Positions 52,522 to 60,063 of a stretch of DNA of 64,000 bases are shown piece after piece. A program made the position numbers and the translations under genes. Location of the stretch: assembly GCA_014649355.1 (NCBI GenBank), contig BMSW01000002.1:434001-498000 (forward strand), read 5' to 3'. Position 1 is the stretch's first letter. Each line of letters starts with the position of its first letter. The notes under the pieces were generated by a model. The model was not told where the DNA came from. It ran no database searches and worked only from the letters and a program-made list of their open reading frames with translations. The stretch comes from Streptomyces althioticus (GTDB taxonomy: Bacteria > Actinomycetota > Actinomycetes > Streptomycetales > Streptomycetaceae).

Positions 52522-53418
52522 ATGGACGTTCGGGACGCATCCGAATCCCTGGACCGGGCGACGGAGGATTTCCTCGCGGCCCGTCCGCAGCTGTTCGGGA
52601 TCGCGTACCGGGTGCTCGGCAGTGCCGCGGAGGCGGAGGACGTCCTTCAGGAGACCTGGGTGCGGTGGCAGAACACCGACCGCTCCGGCGTCAAGGAACC
52701 GGCCGCCTTCCTCACCACGATCACGGCGCGCCTCGCCATCAACGTGGCGCAGTCCGCGCGCGTGCGGCGCGAGTCGTACGTCGGGCCGTGGCTGCCCGAG
52801 CCGGTCGACACCCGGCACGACCCCCAGCTGGGCGCGGAGCGCGCCGAGGCGCTGGAGATGGCGGTGCTGCTCCTGCTGGAGAAGCTGAACCCGGTGGAGC
52901 GGGCCGCGTACGTGCTGCGGGAGGCGTTCGACTACCCGTACAAGCAGGTCGCGGAGATCCTCGAGACGAGCGAGCCGAACACCCGGCAGCTGGTGAGCCG
53001 AGCCCGCAAGCATCTGTCGGCCGAGCGCAAGGAGCCGGTCAGTCCGGCCGACCACCGGCGGCTGCTGGAGGTGTTCCTCGCGGCGGCGCAGACCGGCGAC
53101 ATGCGGGTGCTGGAGAACGTGCTGGCCGCCGACGTGGTGAGTTACGCCGACGGCGGCGGGATCCGCGGCGCCTCGCGCATCCCGGTCGTCGGGCGCCTGC
53201 GCGTCTCGAAGTACCTGGCCGCGTTCGCGCCGCGCTTCTGGCCGCCCGCGGAGACCCGGTGGGTGGAGGCGAACGGCGGCCCCGCCGTTCTCGTCACGGC
53301 CGGCGGGAACCCCGTGGCGCTGCTGTCGGTCGACGCGTCCGAGGACGGCATCCACCGCGTCATGTGGGTGATGAACCCGGAGAAGCTGTCGCCGTACGTG
53401 ACGTCCCTGACCGCCTGA
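52522..53418 (+). CDS. sigJ: ECF RNA polymerase sigma factor, ECF41 (SigJ-like)
   Basis: 298 residues; ATG 52522 with GGAAGGGG seven bases upstream (an ATG ten codons earlier lacks a site). Region 2 is about 10-80 (QLFGIAYRVLGSAAEAEDVLQETWVRWQ), the linker has GPWLPEPV typical of ECF41, and region 4 is about 112-170 (LNPVERAAYVLREAFDYPYKQVAEILETSEPNTRQLVSRARKHL). A SnoaL-like C-terminal extension follows (about 178-298), with DGGGI where most members have DGGGK, and NPEKL near the end. The extension replaces an anti-sigma factor and tunes activity. It is the best candidate to read the six TGTCACA-N16-GGTC motifs nearby. Confidence 0.93.
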   Translation: MDVRDASESLDRATEDFLAARPQLFGIAYRVLGSAAEAEDVLQETWVRWQNTDRSGVKEPAAFLTTITARLAINVAQSARVRRESYVGPWLPEPVDTRHDPQLGAERAEALEMAVLLLLEKLNPVERAAYVLREAFDYPYKQVAEILETSEPNTRQLVSRARKHLSAERKEPVSPADHRRLLEVFLAAAQTGDMRVLENVLAADVVSYADGGGIRGASRIPVVGRLRVSKYLAAFAPRFWPPAETRWVEANGGPAVLVTAGGNPVALLSVDASEDGIHRVMWVMNPEKLSPYVTSLTA

Positions 53419-53452
53419 CGGCCCGGCCCCGGCGCCCGGGGGCGCGGCCGCG

Positions 53453-53479
53453 TGTCACATCCGGGTCATCGTCGCGGTC
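53453..53479 (+). promoter_or_regulatory. ECF41-like promoter motif (TGTCACA-N16-GGTC) for the OsmC gene
   Basis: TGTCACA 53453-53459, GGTC 53476-53479; predicted start about 30 bases before the OsmC ATG at 53518. Confidence 0.75.
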
Positions 53480-53517
53480 TGGTGGGCGACCCACAGGACC
53501 CACCGAGAGGCCACATC

Positions 53518-53942
53518 ATGACCGGACGCACCGTGTCCGTCCGTGAGGGCGGGCGGCCGGCCCGTACCGTCACGGTCGGACCGCATCTGCTGACCGCGGA
53601 CAAGCCCCAACCGCTCGGCGCGGACACCGGACCCACCCCGGGGAGCTGCTGCCGGCGGCGCTCGCCTCCAGCACGTCGATGGCGGTCCGCGCGTACGCGG
53701 CACGGCAGGGCTGGGGGCTCGACCATGTCGTCGTCGACGCGCGGTTCGGGCCGCGCGGGCAGATCGTCAAGCACGTCCGGCTGACCGGTGAGCGCGACCC
53801 GACGCAGGTGGAGCGGCTGCTGAAGGTCGCCGGGCGCTGCCCGGTGCAGCGGCTGATCACGGGGGACGTGACGGTGACGACCGTGCCGACGGTGGTGACC
53901 ACGGCGCGGCGGATCGCCGCGCCCGCCCCGCTGCCGGAGTGA
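53518..53942 (+). pseudogene. OsmC-family protein gene with a single frameshift
   Basis: From ATG 53518 (GAGAGG upstream) the first frame encodes TVTVGPHLLTADKPQPLGADTGPTPG. The frame then breaks, and the +1-related frame continues LLPAALASSTSMAVRAYAARQGWGLDHV, GQIVKHVRLTGERDPTQVERLLKVAGRCPVQRLI to the stop at 53942. Restoring one G in the run at 53640-53643 joins both halves into a normal 141-residue OsmC-like protein. OsmC enzymes reduce organic hydroperoxides with two Cys; here the first position (LASCTSM in most) reads ASSTSM, so one catalytic Cys is lost too, while the second (RCPV) remains. The frameshift is either real decay or a sequencing error in the G run. Confidence 0.8.
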
Positions 53943-54061
53943 GCGCGCCGGCGTACCCGCCGTCCGGTCGAACGTACGGCGGGTACGGCCGCGTCCGCGC
54001 CGGGTCGCCCGCCTCCCGGACGCGGCGCATGCTGGAAGGTACGCGTGCGCCGTCGAGGTGG

Positions 54062-54088
54062 TGTCACACCCCGTGCGGCCGTCCGGTC
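54062..54088 (+). promoter_or_regulatory. ECF41-like promoter motif (TGTCACA-N16-GGTC) for the flavoprotein gene
   Basis: TGTCACA 54062-54068, GGTC 54085-54088; predicted start near 54095, about 29 bases before GTG 54124. Confidence 0.75.
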
Positions 54089-54123
54089 GTAGTCGGTGAG
54101 TCACCTCGACGATCGGAGCAATC

Positions 54124-55854
54124 GTGGCTGCCACCGAACAACGCCTTTCCACCACGGTGCTGGTCATCGGCACCGGCGGGGCCGGCCTGCGGGCGTCCGT
54201 CGAACTGGCCGAGGCCGGTGTCGACGTCCTCGCGGTCGGCAAGCGCCCCAAGGACGACGCGCACACCTCCCTCGCCGCCGGCGGCATCAACGCGGCCCTG
54301 GCCACGATGGACCCCGAGGACACCTGGCAGCAGCACGCGGCGGACACGCTCAAGGAGAGCTACCTGCTGGGCGACCCCCGCACCACCGAGATCGTCACCC
54401 GGGGCGCCGCCCGGGGCATCGACGACCTGGAGCGCTACGGCATGGCCTTCGCGCGGGAGCACGACGGCCGTATCTCGCAGCGCTTCTTCGGCGCGCACAC
54501 GTTCCGCCGCACCGCCTTCGCCGGCGACTACACGGGCCTGGAGATCCAGCGCACCCTCGTGCGGCGCGCGGAACAACTGCGGGTACCGGTGCTGGAGGGC
54601 GTGTACATCACGCGGATCCTCACCCACGAGGGCGCGGTGTTCGGGGCGTACGGCTTCGACCTGAAGGACGGCACGCGCTACCGGGTGCACGCGGACGCGG
54701 TGATCCTCGCGGCGGGCGGGCACACGCGGATCTGGCGGCGCACGTCGTCGCGGCGGGACGAGAACACCGGGGACTCCTTCCGGCTCGCCGTGGAGGCGGG
54801 GGCGCGGCTGCGCGACCCGGAGCTGGTGCAGTTCCACCCGTCCGGGATCATCGAGCCGGAGAACGCGGCCGGCACGCTCGTCAGCGAGGCCGCGCGCGGC
54901 GAGGGCGGCATCCTGCGCAACGCGCTCGGCGAGCGGTACATGAGCCGCTACGACCCCGAGCGCATGGAACTGTCCACCCGGGACCGGGTCGCGCTGGCCT
55001 CCTACACGGAGATCAAGGAGGGCCGCGGCACGGAGAACGGCGGGGTGTGGCTGGACGTCTCACACCTGCCCCGGCAGACGATCATGGACCGGCTCCCCCG
55101 GGTGTACCAGACGCTGCTGGACCTGCAGATGCTGGACATCACCCGGGACCCGGTCGAGGTGGCGCCCACGGCCCACTACTCGATGGGCGGGGTGTGGGTG
55201 CGCCCGGAGGACCACAGCACCGACGTGCGCGGCCTGTACGCGATCGGTGAGGCGTCCAGCGGTCTGCACGGCGCCAACCGGCTCGGCGGCAACAGCCTGA
55301 TCGAGCTGCTGGTGTACGGCCGTATCACGGGACGGGCGGCCGCCGCGTACTCCGAGTCGCTGACCGCGCAGCCCCGTTCGGCCGGGGCGGTCGCCGAGGC
55401 CCGGGCGGAGGTGGACGAGCTGCTCGCGGCGGACGGGCCCGAGAACGTCCGCGCTCTTCAGCGCGCCGTCCGCAACACGATGACGGAGCACGCGGGCGTC
55501 GTCCGCGACGAGGAGGGGCTGCGCACCGGGCTGGCCGAACTGGCCGTGATCGAGAAGCGGATGGAGGACGTCGGGGTCCACCCGGACATCGCCGGTTTCC
55601 AGGATCTCGCGCACGCCTTCGACCTCAAGGCGGCTGTGCTGGCCGCGCGGGCCACGCTCGAGGCGGCGCTGGAGCGGCGGGAGACGCGTGGCTGTCACAA
55701 CCGCAGCGACCATCCGGACATGAAGGAAGAACTGCGGGTCAACCTCGTGTGGTCGCCGGCGACCGGCATCACCAGGGAGAGCATCCCGCCGGTTCCCGAG
55801 GAGATCGCCTCCTTGATGGAGGAGGTGCCGACGGACGGCAAGTTGCAGGAGTGA
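54124..55854 (+). CDS. Stand-alone fumarate reductase/succinate dehydrogenase-type flavoprotein
   Basis: 576 residues from GTG 54124 (GGAG upstream). FAD-binding N-terminus VLVIGTGGAGLRASVELAEAGVDVLAVGK, then SLAAGGINAAL, active-site segment LVQFHPSGI with AHYSMGGVWV, FAD-binding GLYAIGEASSGLHGANRLGGNSL and C-terminal RETRGCHNRSDHPD. All match the FrdA/SdhA/NadB superfamily. No iron-sulfur or membrane-anchor subunit gene follows, so it may work as a soluble fumarate reductase or aspartate-oxidase-like enzyme, or use subunits encoded elsewhere. Its promoter motif places it in the local ECF41-type regulon. The NmrA-like gene 60 bases downstream probably shares the transcript. Confidence 0.88.
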   Translation: MAATEQRLSTTVLVIGTGGAGLRASVELAEAGVDVLAVGKRPKDDAHTSLAAGGINAALATMDPEDTWQQHAADTLKESYLLGDPRTTEIVTRGAARGIDDLERYGMAFAREHDGRISQRFFGAHTFRRTAFAGDYTGLEIQRTLVRRAEQLRVPVLEGVYITRILTHEGAVFGAYGFDLKDGTRYRVHADAVILAAGGHTRIWRRTSSRRDENTGDSFRLAVEAGARLRDPELVQFHPSGIIEPENAAGTLVSEAARGEGGILRNALGERYMSRYDPERMELSTRDRVALASYTEIKEGRGTENGGVWLDVSHLPRQTIMDRLPRVYQTLLDLQMLDITRDPVEVAPTAHYSMGGVWVRPEDHSTDVRGLYAIGEASSGLHGANRLGGNSLIELLVYGRITGRAAAAYSESLTAQPRSAGAVAEARAEVDELLAADGPENVRALQRAVRNTMTEHAGVVRDEEGLRTGLAELAVIEKRMEDVGVHPDIAGFQDLAHAFDLKAAVLAARATLEAALERRETRGCHNRSDHPDMKEELRVNLVWSPATGITRESIPPVPEEIASLMEEVPTDGKLQE

Positions 55855-55914
55855 GCGCGCGGAGGCACGCATCGTACCCGCACCCATCCACCCACTCTGT
55901 GAAGGGAATCAGTC

Positions 55915-56664
55915 ATGAAGGTCGTAGTGATCGGCGGCACCGGGCTCATCGGCTCGAAGGTCGTCACGCAACTCCTGGCCGAGGGCCACGAGGCGGTGCC
56001 GGCCGCGCCCAACACCGGCGTCAACACCCTGACCGGTGAGGGCCTGGCCGAGGTCCTGGACGGCGCGTCGGTCGTCGTCGACGTGTCGAACTCGCCGTCG
56101 TTCGCGGATGACGCCGTCATGGAGTTCTTCCGCACGTCCACCACCAACCTCCTCAAGGCGGAGTCGGACGCCGGTGTGGCCCACCATGTCGCCCTGTCCG
56201 TGGTCGGGACGGACCGGTTGCAGGGAAGCGGCTACTTCCGCGCCAAGCAGGCGCAGGAGGACCTGATCAGGGACTCCGGTCTGCCGTACTCCATCGTGCA
56301 CGCCACGCAGTTCTACGAGTTCATGAAGGGGCTGGCGGACCTGTCGACGGTGGACGGCACGGTGCGGGTGCCCCCGGCGAAGTTCCAGCCGATGGCCTCG
56401 GACGACGTGGCCGCGGCGGTGTGCCGCGCGGCGGTCGCCCCGCCTCTCGACGGCATGGTCGAGGTCGGCGGCCCCGAGGCGCTCTTCCTCGCCGACCCTC
56501 TCCGCACGGCGCTGTCGGCCGCGGGCGACCCGCGGAAGGTCGTGACGGACCCCGAGGCAAGCTACTCGGGCGCCCCGGTGGACGAGTCCACCCTCCTCCC
56601 GGGCCCGGACGCGGAACTGGCGACGACGAGCTACGCGGACTGGCGGGCGGCACAGCAGCAGTGA
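55915..56664 (+). CDS. NmrA-like NAD(P)-binding oxidoreductase/epimerase
   Basis: 249 residues. Atypical SDR: VVVIGGTGLIGSKVVTQLLAEGHEAV binds NAD(P), followed by VLDGASVVVDVSNSP, HVALSVVGTDRL and YFRAKQAQEDLIRDSGLPYSIVHATQFYEF. Epimerase-like oxidoreductases are among the gene types I recall as regular neighbours of ECF41 sigma genes, so its place in this cluster fits. It probably shares the promoter at 54062 with the flavoprotein gene; I see no separate motif in the 60-base gap. The substrate is unknown. Confidence 0.87.
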   Translation: MKVVVIGGTGLIGSKVVTQLLAEGHEAVPAAPNTGVNTLTGEGLAEVLDGASVVVDVSNSPSFADDAVMEFFRTSTTNLLKAESDAGVAHHVALSVVGTDRLQGSGYFRAKQAQEDLIRDSGLPYSIVHATQFYEFMKGLADLSTVDGTVRVPPAKFQPMASDDVAAAVCRAAVAPPLDGMVEVGGPEALFLADPLRTALSAAGDPRKVVTDPEASYSGAPVDESTLLPGPDAELATTSYADWRAAQQQ

Positions 56665-56674
56665 CGCGCGTTCG

Positions 56675-56693
56675 CCGACGCCGTTGGCGTCGG
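56675..56693. terminator. Hairpin after the NmrA-like gene
   Basis: CCGACGCC-GTT-GGCGTCGG, a perfect 8-bp stem 11 bases after the stop. The next 50 bases are an irregular GTGCC/CCGTG microrepeat. Confidence 0.5.
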
Positions 56694-56783
56694 TCGCGTG
56701 GGGCGACGGCCCGGGCGGGTGAGGGACCACCCGTCCGGGCCGCGCCGTGTCGTGCGGTGCTGTGCCGTGCCGTGCCGTGTGGC

Positions 56784-57458
56784 TCAGCCGAAGTCCACGT
56801 CGCTGCACATCAGGTAGGCCTGGTCGAGGTGCGAGGCCTGCCAGATGGTGAAGACGATGTGGTGCCCGGAGTAGCCGGAGGTCTGCACCGGGAACGTGAT
56901 GTCGTTCGCCGGGGCGAAGCGGCCGGTCTGGGTGATGAAGTCCAGGTCGTCCCAGCCGAGGGCCTCGGTCTTCGGGTCGAAGCCCTGCTTGCTCACGTAG
57001 ACCTTGAAGTAGTCGGCGCCGTGCGACGCCTGGTCGTACAGGTGGACCGTGAAGTTGTCGTCGACGGGCGTCGTCTTCCACGGACCCGGGTTGTTCAGGC
57101 TCTCGAAGTTCGAGAGGTTGTTGCTGCAGAGCTTGCCGTTCGGGATGTGCGCCTCGAACTGGCCGCCGAGGCCGTCCTGGAGCATGCTCATCCAGTTCCA
57201 CATGGTGTTGGGGTTGGCCTGGTAGGCCTGCCAACACATGGGGTCCTCCTGCGCCATGGCGGGGTTCATGTGGTCGCTGCCCCACGCCTCCCAGCAGTGG
57301 TACGCGCGGGAGGCGGGACCGACGACCGAACCGTGCGCCTGGGCGGTGCCCGAGAACGTCAGCGCGCCGGCCACCACGGCGAACAGCATCAGGAACGCCT
57401 GGAAGAGACGGCGCCCGGTCGGCCGGGAAGTACCGGCGGATAAACGCGAGTTGTGCAT
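56784..57458 (-). CDS. Secreted lytic polysaccharide monooxygenase, AA10 family
   Basis: 224 residues. The signal peptide ends TAQA, so the mature protein begins with His42 (HGSVVGPASRAYHCWE), which is the N-terminal residue of the copper histidine brace. His146 in DQASHGADYFKVYVSK aligns with the second brace His of CBP21-like enzymes, and Phe223 near the end (CSDVDFG) with the axial residue. It is a single-domain enzyme with no carbohydrate-binding module. AA10 enzymes cleave chitin or cellulose oxidatively at C1 (or C4). The perfect CebR-type box 36 bases upstream argues for cellulose induction. Confidence 0.94.
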   Translation of the reverse strand: MHNSRLSAGTSRPTGRRLFQAFLMLFAVVAGALTFSGTAQAHGSVVGPASRAYHCWEAWGSDHMNPAMAQEDPMCWQAYQANPNTMWNWMSMLQDGLGGQFEAHIPNGKLCSNNLSNFESLNNPGPWKTTPVDDNFTVHLYDQASHGADYFKVYVSKQGFDPKTEALGWDDLDFITQTGRFAPANDITFPVQTSGYSGHHIVFTIWQASHLDQAYLMCSDVDFG

Positions 57459-57493
57459 GGGGGGATGACTCCAATCCTGTGGGTGAAACGTGA

Positions 57494-57507
57494 TGGGAGC
57501 GCTCCCA
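57494..57507. promoter_or_regulatory. CebR-type operator TGGGAGCGCTCCCA
   Basis: Perfect 14-bp palindrome 36 bases upstream of the LPMO start. This exact sequence is the operator I recall for CebR, the LacI-family cellobiose/cellotriose repressor of Streptomyces. Confidence 0.88.
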
Positions 57508-57692
57508 AAGGTAGAAGGTGGGCGTGCAGGTTTCGTGGAGCGAACGAAACGGTTTCGGGGAGACGTTCGGCCGCGTGCGGCCGGTTAACGCGGCCGACAC
57601 GAAGGACCCGCACACTCCGCAGCGGCATCATGCCTGTTCAGGCGGCCGATCGCGATGCGGGCGAGATCGAAGGGCCCGTCAATTCATCCCGG

Positions 57693-58385
57693 TCATCTCG
57701 GTTGCTGCGGCTTTGCGGCGTCGAAACATTTCGACTGGGTGAACTCATCCGGCACGAGGCCCAATGCGTACGATGCCTCGGCCAGCAGGGATTCGGTGAC
57801 GCGTACGCCGGTGAGCCGCTCGGCCAGGGCCAGCACCGCCGCTTTCCGGTCGACGTCCGGGGCGCTGTCGTCGTACTCCCCCTCAAGGCTCAGGGGGAGG
57901 CCCACGTCCCGCAGCAGGGGGATCAGGTCGTCGGGCGTGGAGCCCTCGCGCCACCTGGGGCTCTCGAACGTCGTCCGCAGTTCGCCGTCCTCGAACCAGT
58001 GGAAGAGGTCGATGGGCTTGCCTCCGTTCTTGGAGTGCGCCACGACCCTGCCGCCCCGCGAGAGCCCCTCCGCGCACGCCTCCGAGAGGCCCAGCCCCCA
58101 GTCGAAGCCGAGGACGAGCGTCCAGTCGCCTCTTTCCCCCCGGACACCGGCAGCGCCCGCGACGTAGGACTCGTCCCAGTGGTCGTCGCTCTCACGCGCC
58201 TGGTTCGCGTCGATCAGCCCGGCCACCCCCTCCCCCGTGCCGCACGGTTCCGCCCCCATCGCGTCGAGCACCTCACGCGGGGTCGACCCCCGTACCAGCG
58301 TGAGGCTGTATCCCCACTCCGTCATGAGGGCGAAGAGCGGCGAGGTGCGGATCCAGGCGTAGTCGTGCGCGGTCACCGAGTTCAT
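57693..58385 (-). CDS. DUF6461-like protein of unknown function
   Basis: 230 residues from ATG 58385; an in-frame start at 58415 is possible. The opening YAWIRTSPLFALMTEWGYSLTLVRGSTPREVLDAMGAEP and the core GDWTLVLGFDWGLGLSEACAEGLSRGGRVVAHSKNGGKPIDLFHWFEDGELRTTFESPRWREG resemble a family of Streptomyces proteins annotated as DUF6461. No catalytic motif or membrane segment is visible, and the C-terminal half has an acidic stretch (GEYDDSAPDVD). It lies between the LPMO and the alpha/beta hydrolase and is not obviously co-transcribed with either. The 235-base gap 57459-57692 holds only the CebR box and the LPMO promoter. Confidence 0.75.
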   Translation of the reverse strand: MNSVTAHDYAWIRTSPLFALMTEWGYSLTLVRGSTPREVLDAMGAEPCGTGEGVAGLIDANQARESDDHWDESYVAGAAGVRGERGDWTLVLGFDWGLGLSEACAEGLSRGGRVVAHSKNGGKPIDLFHWFEDGELRTTFESPRWREGSTPDDLIPLLRDVGLPLSLEGEYDDSAPDVDRKAAVLALAERLTGVRVTESLLAEASYALGLVPDEFTQSKCFDAAKPQQPR

Positions 58386-58489
58386 ACGGCGCAGTGTGCC
58401 GGACGCCTCCGACAACGACGCCCGGCGCAGGACGTGCGGTGCCGCCGGCCCGGGGGCTGGGCCGGCGGCACCGTGCGCGCAGTGGTCCG

Positions 58490-59224
58490 CTACCGCTCCA
58501 CCGACGAAGCCGCCGCCATCACCACCCCCGCGACCTCCTGCGGATGCGAGACGCTCGCCGCGTGCGACGCCCCCAGTTCCGTCACCTCCGCGCCGGCGCG
58601 CTTGGCCATGTGACTCTGCGCGGCCGCCGGGATGTTGAGGTCCTCCGTGGCGACCACGGCCCAGGACGGCAGCGTCCGCCAGCCCGGCTCGGGCGCCGGC
58701 TCCTCCAGTGCCGCTCCGGTCACCGGGCGCTGGGTGACGGCCATCAACTGGGCCACACCCTCCGGCACGTCCGCCGCGAACTGGTGCGGGAACTTCGCCT
58801 GGTCGATCGTGAACTCCATGCCCGGCGATCCGTCCGGCAGCGTGACCGGGGTCGGCCGCAGCGCCTCGCCGAGGCTGCTGCCCGGGAAGCGCGCCGCGAG
58901 GTCCAGCGCGCTCTCACCCTTGTCGGGGATGAACGCGGCGACGTACACCAGCGCCCGCACGTTGTCCGCGCCCACCGCCGCGGCGCTGACGACGGACCCG
59001 CCGTAGGAGTGGCCGACCAGGACGACCGGCCCTTCGATGCCGGCGAGGACTTCACGGACGTAGGCGGCGTCGCCGCTCAGACCGCGCAGCGGGTTCGCGG
59101 CGGCCACCACGGGGTGACCCTCGCGCCGCAGTTCGCGTGCCACGTCGTTCCAACTGGCCGAGTCGGCGAAGGCGCCGTGGACGAGGACCACGGTGGGCTT
59201 GGGAGAGCGGGAACGGTGGAACAT
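58490..59224 (-). CDS. Alpha/beta hydrolase (haloperoxidase/esterase-like)
   Basis: 244 residues from ATG 59224 with GGAAGG upstream. PTVVLVHGAFADSASWNDVARELRREGHPVVAAANPL is the oxyanion region. The nucleophile elbow is VGHSYGG, and the C-terminal ATEDLNIPAAAQSHMAKRAG and LGASHAASVSHPQEVA supply Asp and His. This is the group of alpha/beta hydrolases often called EstC-like or chloroperoxidase-like in Streptomyces. Its promoter motif on the minus strand (59317-59291) faces the sigma-like gene, a divergent layout typical of ECF41 targets. The ribosome site could be hidden in a hairpin (59231-59245). Confidence 0.9.
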   Translation of the reverse strand: MFHRSRSPKPTVVLVHGAFADSASWNDVARELRREGHPVVAAANPLRGLSGDAAYVREVLAGIEGPVVLVGHSYGGSVVSAAAVGADNVRALVYVAAFIPDKGESALDLAARFPGSSLGEALRPTPVTLPDGSPGMEFTIDQAKFPHQFAADVPEGVAQLMAVTQRPVTGAALEEPAPEPGWRTLPSWAVVATEDLNIPAAAQSHMAKRAGAEVTELGASHAASVSHPQEVAGVVMAAASSVER

Positions 59225-59230
59225 GGCCGG

Positions 59231-59245
59231 TCCTTCCGTCGGAAG
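59231..59245 (-). promoter_or_regulatory. Hairpin covering the ribosome binding site of the alpha/beta hydrolase
   Basis: CCTTCC-GTC-GGAAGG, a perfect 6-bp stem. On the minus-strand mRNA one arm is the GGAAGG Shine-Dalgarno sequence, so folding would block translation. Confidence 0.45.
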
Positions 59246-59290
59246 GCGGTGCCGCCCGGTCGGCGGCACGTCGTCGCCTTTCGCCTCGAT

Positions 59291-59317
59291 GACCGGGCCA
59301 CAGGCCCATGTGTGACA
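59291..59317 (-). promoter_or_regulatory. ECF41-like promoter motif (TGTCACA-N16-GGTC) for the alpha/beta hydrolase
   Basis: Minus strand: TGTCACA at 59317-59311, GGTC at 59294-59291; predicted leader about 60 bases. It is divergent to the plus-strand motif starting at 59339. Confidence 0.75.
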
Positions 59318-59338
59318 AATGGCGCGAACAGGATGCCG

Positions 59339-59365
59339 TGTCACAGACGGCCCGGCTGTCCGGTC
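59339..59365 (+). promoter_or_regulatory. ECF41-like promoter motif (TGTCACA-N16-GGTC) for the sigma-like gene
   Basis: TGTCACA 59339-59345, GGTC 59362-59365. GTG 59374 lies where transcription should begin, implying a leaderless, autoregulated gene. Confidence 0.72.
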
Positions 59366-59373
59366 TCTCGCAT

Positions 59374-60063
59374 GTGAACCGCGTCGACGACGGCCCCCCG
59401 CTCGCGGAGCTGCTCGACGAGCGGCGGCACCTGGTCGCCCTCGCGCACCGCATGCTCGGCAGCGCCGACGACGCCGAGAGCGCCGTCGACGAGTGCTACC
59501 GGCGGTGGTACGCGCTGTCCGACCGCGAGCGGGAGCGCATCCCCGTACCGCTGACCTGGCTGTCCGCCGGCGTCGACCGGATCTGCCGGGTCCGGCGCGC
59601 GCTGCCGCAGCCGGAGGGAGCCGCCCGTGCCGTCCGCCCCACCGTCCCGGACACGATCGTCGCCCGGCCCCGCACCCCGGAACCCACGACCCTCCGGCAG
59701 CACGACGCCGTGGTGCACGCCGTACGCCGTGCCCTCCTGGCGGCGGACGCGGACCTGCTGCTGTCCCTGCTGGCGCCCGACGCCACCGCCTTCTTCGACG
59801 GGGGCGGGAAGATCCGGACGCTCGTCGCGCCCGTGCACGGGCGCGACCGGGTCGCCCGCGGTCTCCTGAGCCTGCTCGACCGCAGCCCGCACACCCCCCT
59901 CGCCGCCCACTCCGTCAACGGGCGCACGGGGCTCGTCGTCCGCCACGGCAGGCGTGTGGTCGCCGTCCTGAGCCTGGACGTCTCCGGCGCCGAGGCCGTG
60001 GGGGTGTGGGTCGTCGTCAACCCCGACAAGCTCCGCTCCTGGAACGCGGGACACCGCCCATGA
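59374..60063 (+). CDS. ECF41-like sigma factor lacking region 4
   Basis: 229 residues from GTG 59374, chosen because it sits at the expected transcription start of the motif at 59339; ATG 59308 and GTG 59338 are in-frame alternatives. Region 2 is present but divergent (LLDERRHLVALAHRMLGSADDAESAVDECYRRWYAL, then LTWLSAGVDRICRVRRA). Region 4 and the WLPEP linker are missing; only about 35 residues separate region 2 from the C-terminal SnoaL-like extension, which is well kept: DATAFFDGGGKIRTLVAPVHGRDRVARGL ... GVWVVVNPDKLRSW, with both DGGGK and NPDKL motifs. Without region 4 it cannot read a -35 element normally, so it may be a decoy, a modulator, or non-functional. It overlaps the next frame (ATGA). 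Confidence 0.75.
   Translation: MNRVDDGPPLAELLDERRHLVALAHRMLGSADDAESAVDECYRRWYALSDRERERIPVPLTWLSAGVDRICRVRRALPQPEGAARAVRPTVPDTIVARPRTPEPTTLRQHDAVVHAVRRALLAADADLLLSLLAPDATAFFDGGGKIRTLVAPVHGRDRVARGLLSLLDRSPHTPLAAHSVNGRTGLVVRHGRRVVAVLSLDVSGAEAVGVWVVVNPDKLRSWNAGHRP

Noticed and set aside
55693..55699. A further TGTCACA inside the flavoprotein gene
   Set aside because: At N16 it has GGAC rather than GGTC and lies in coding sequence; treated as chance.
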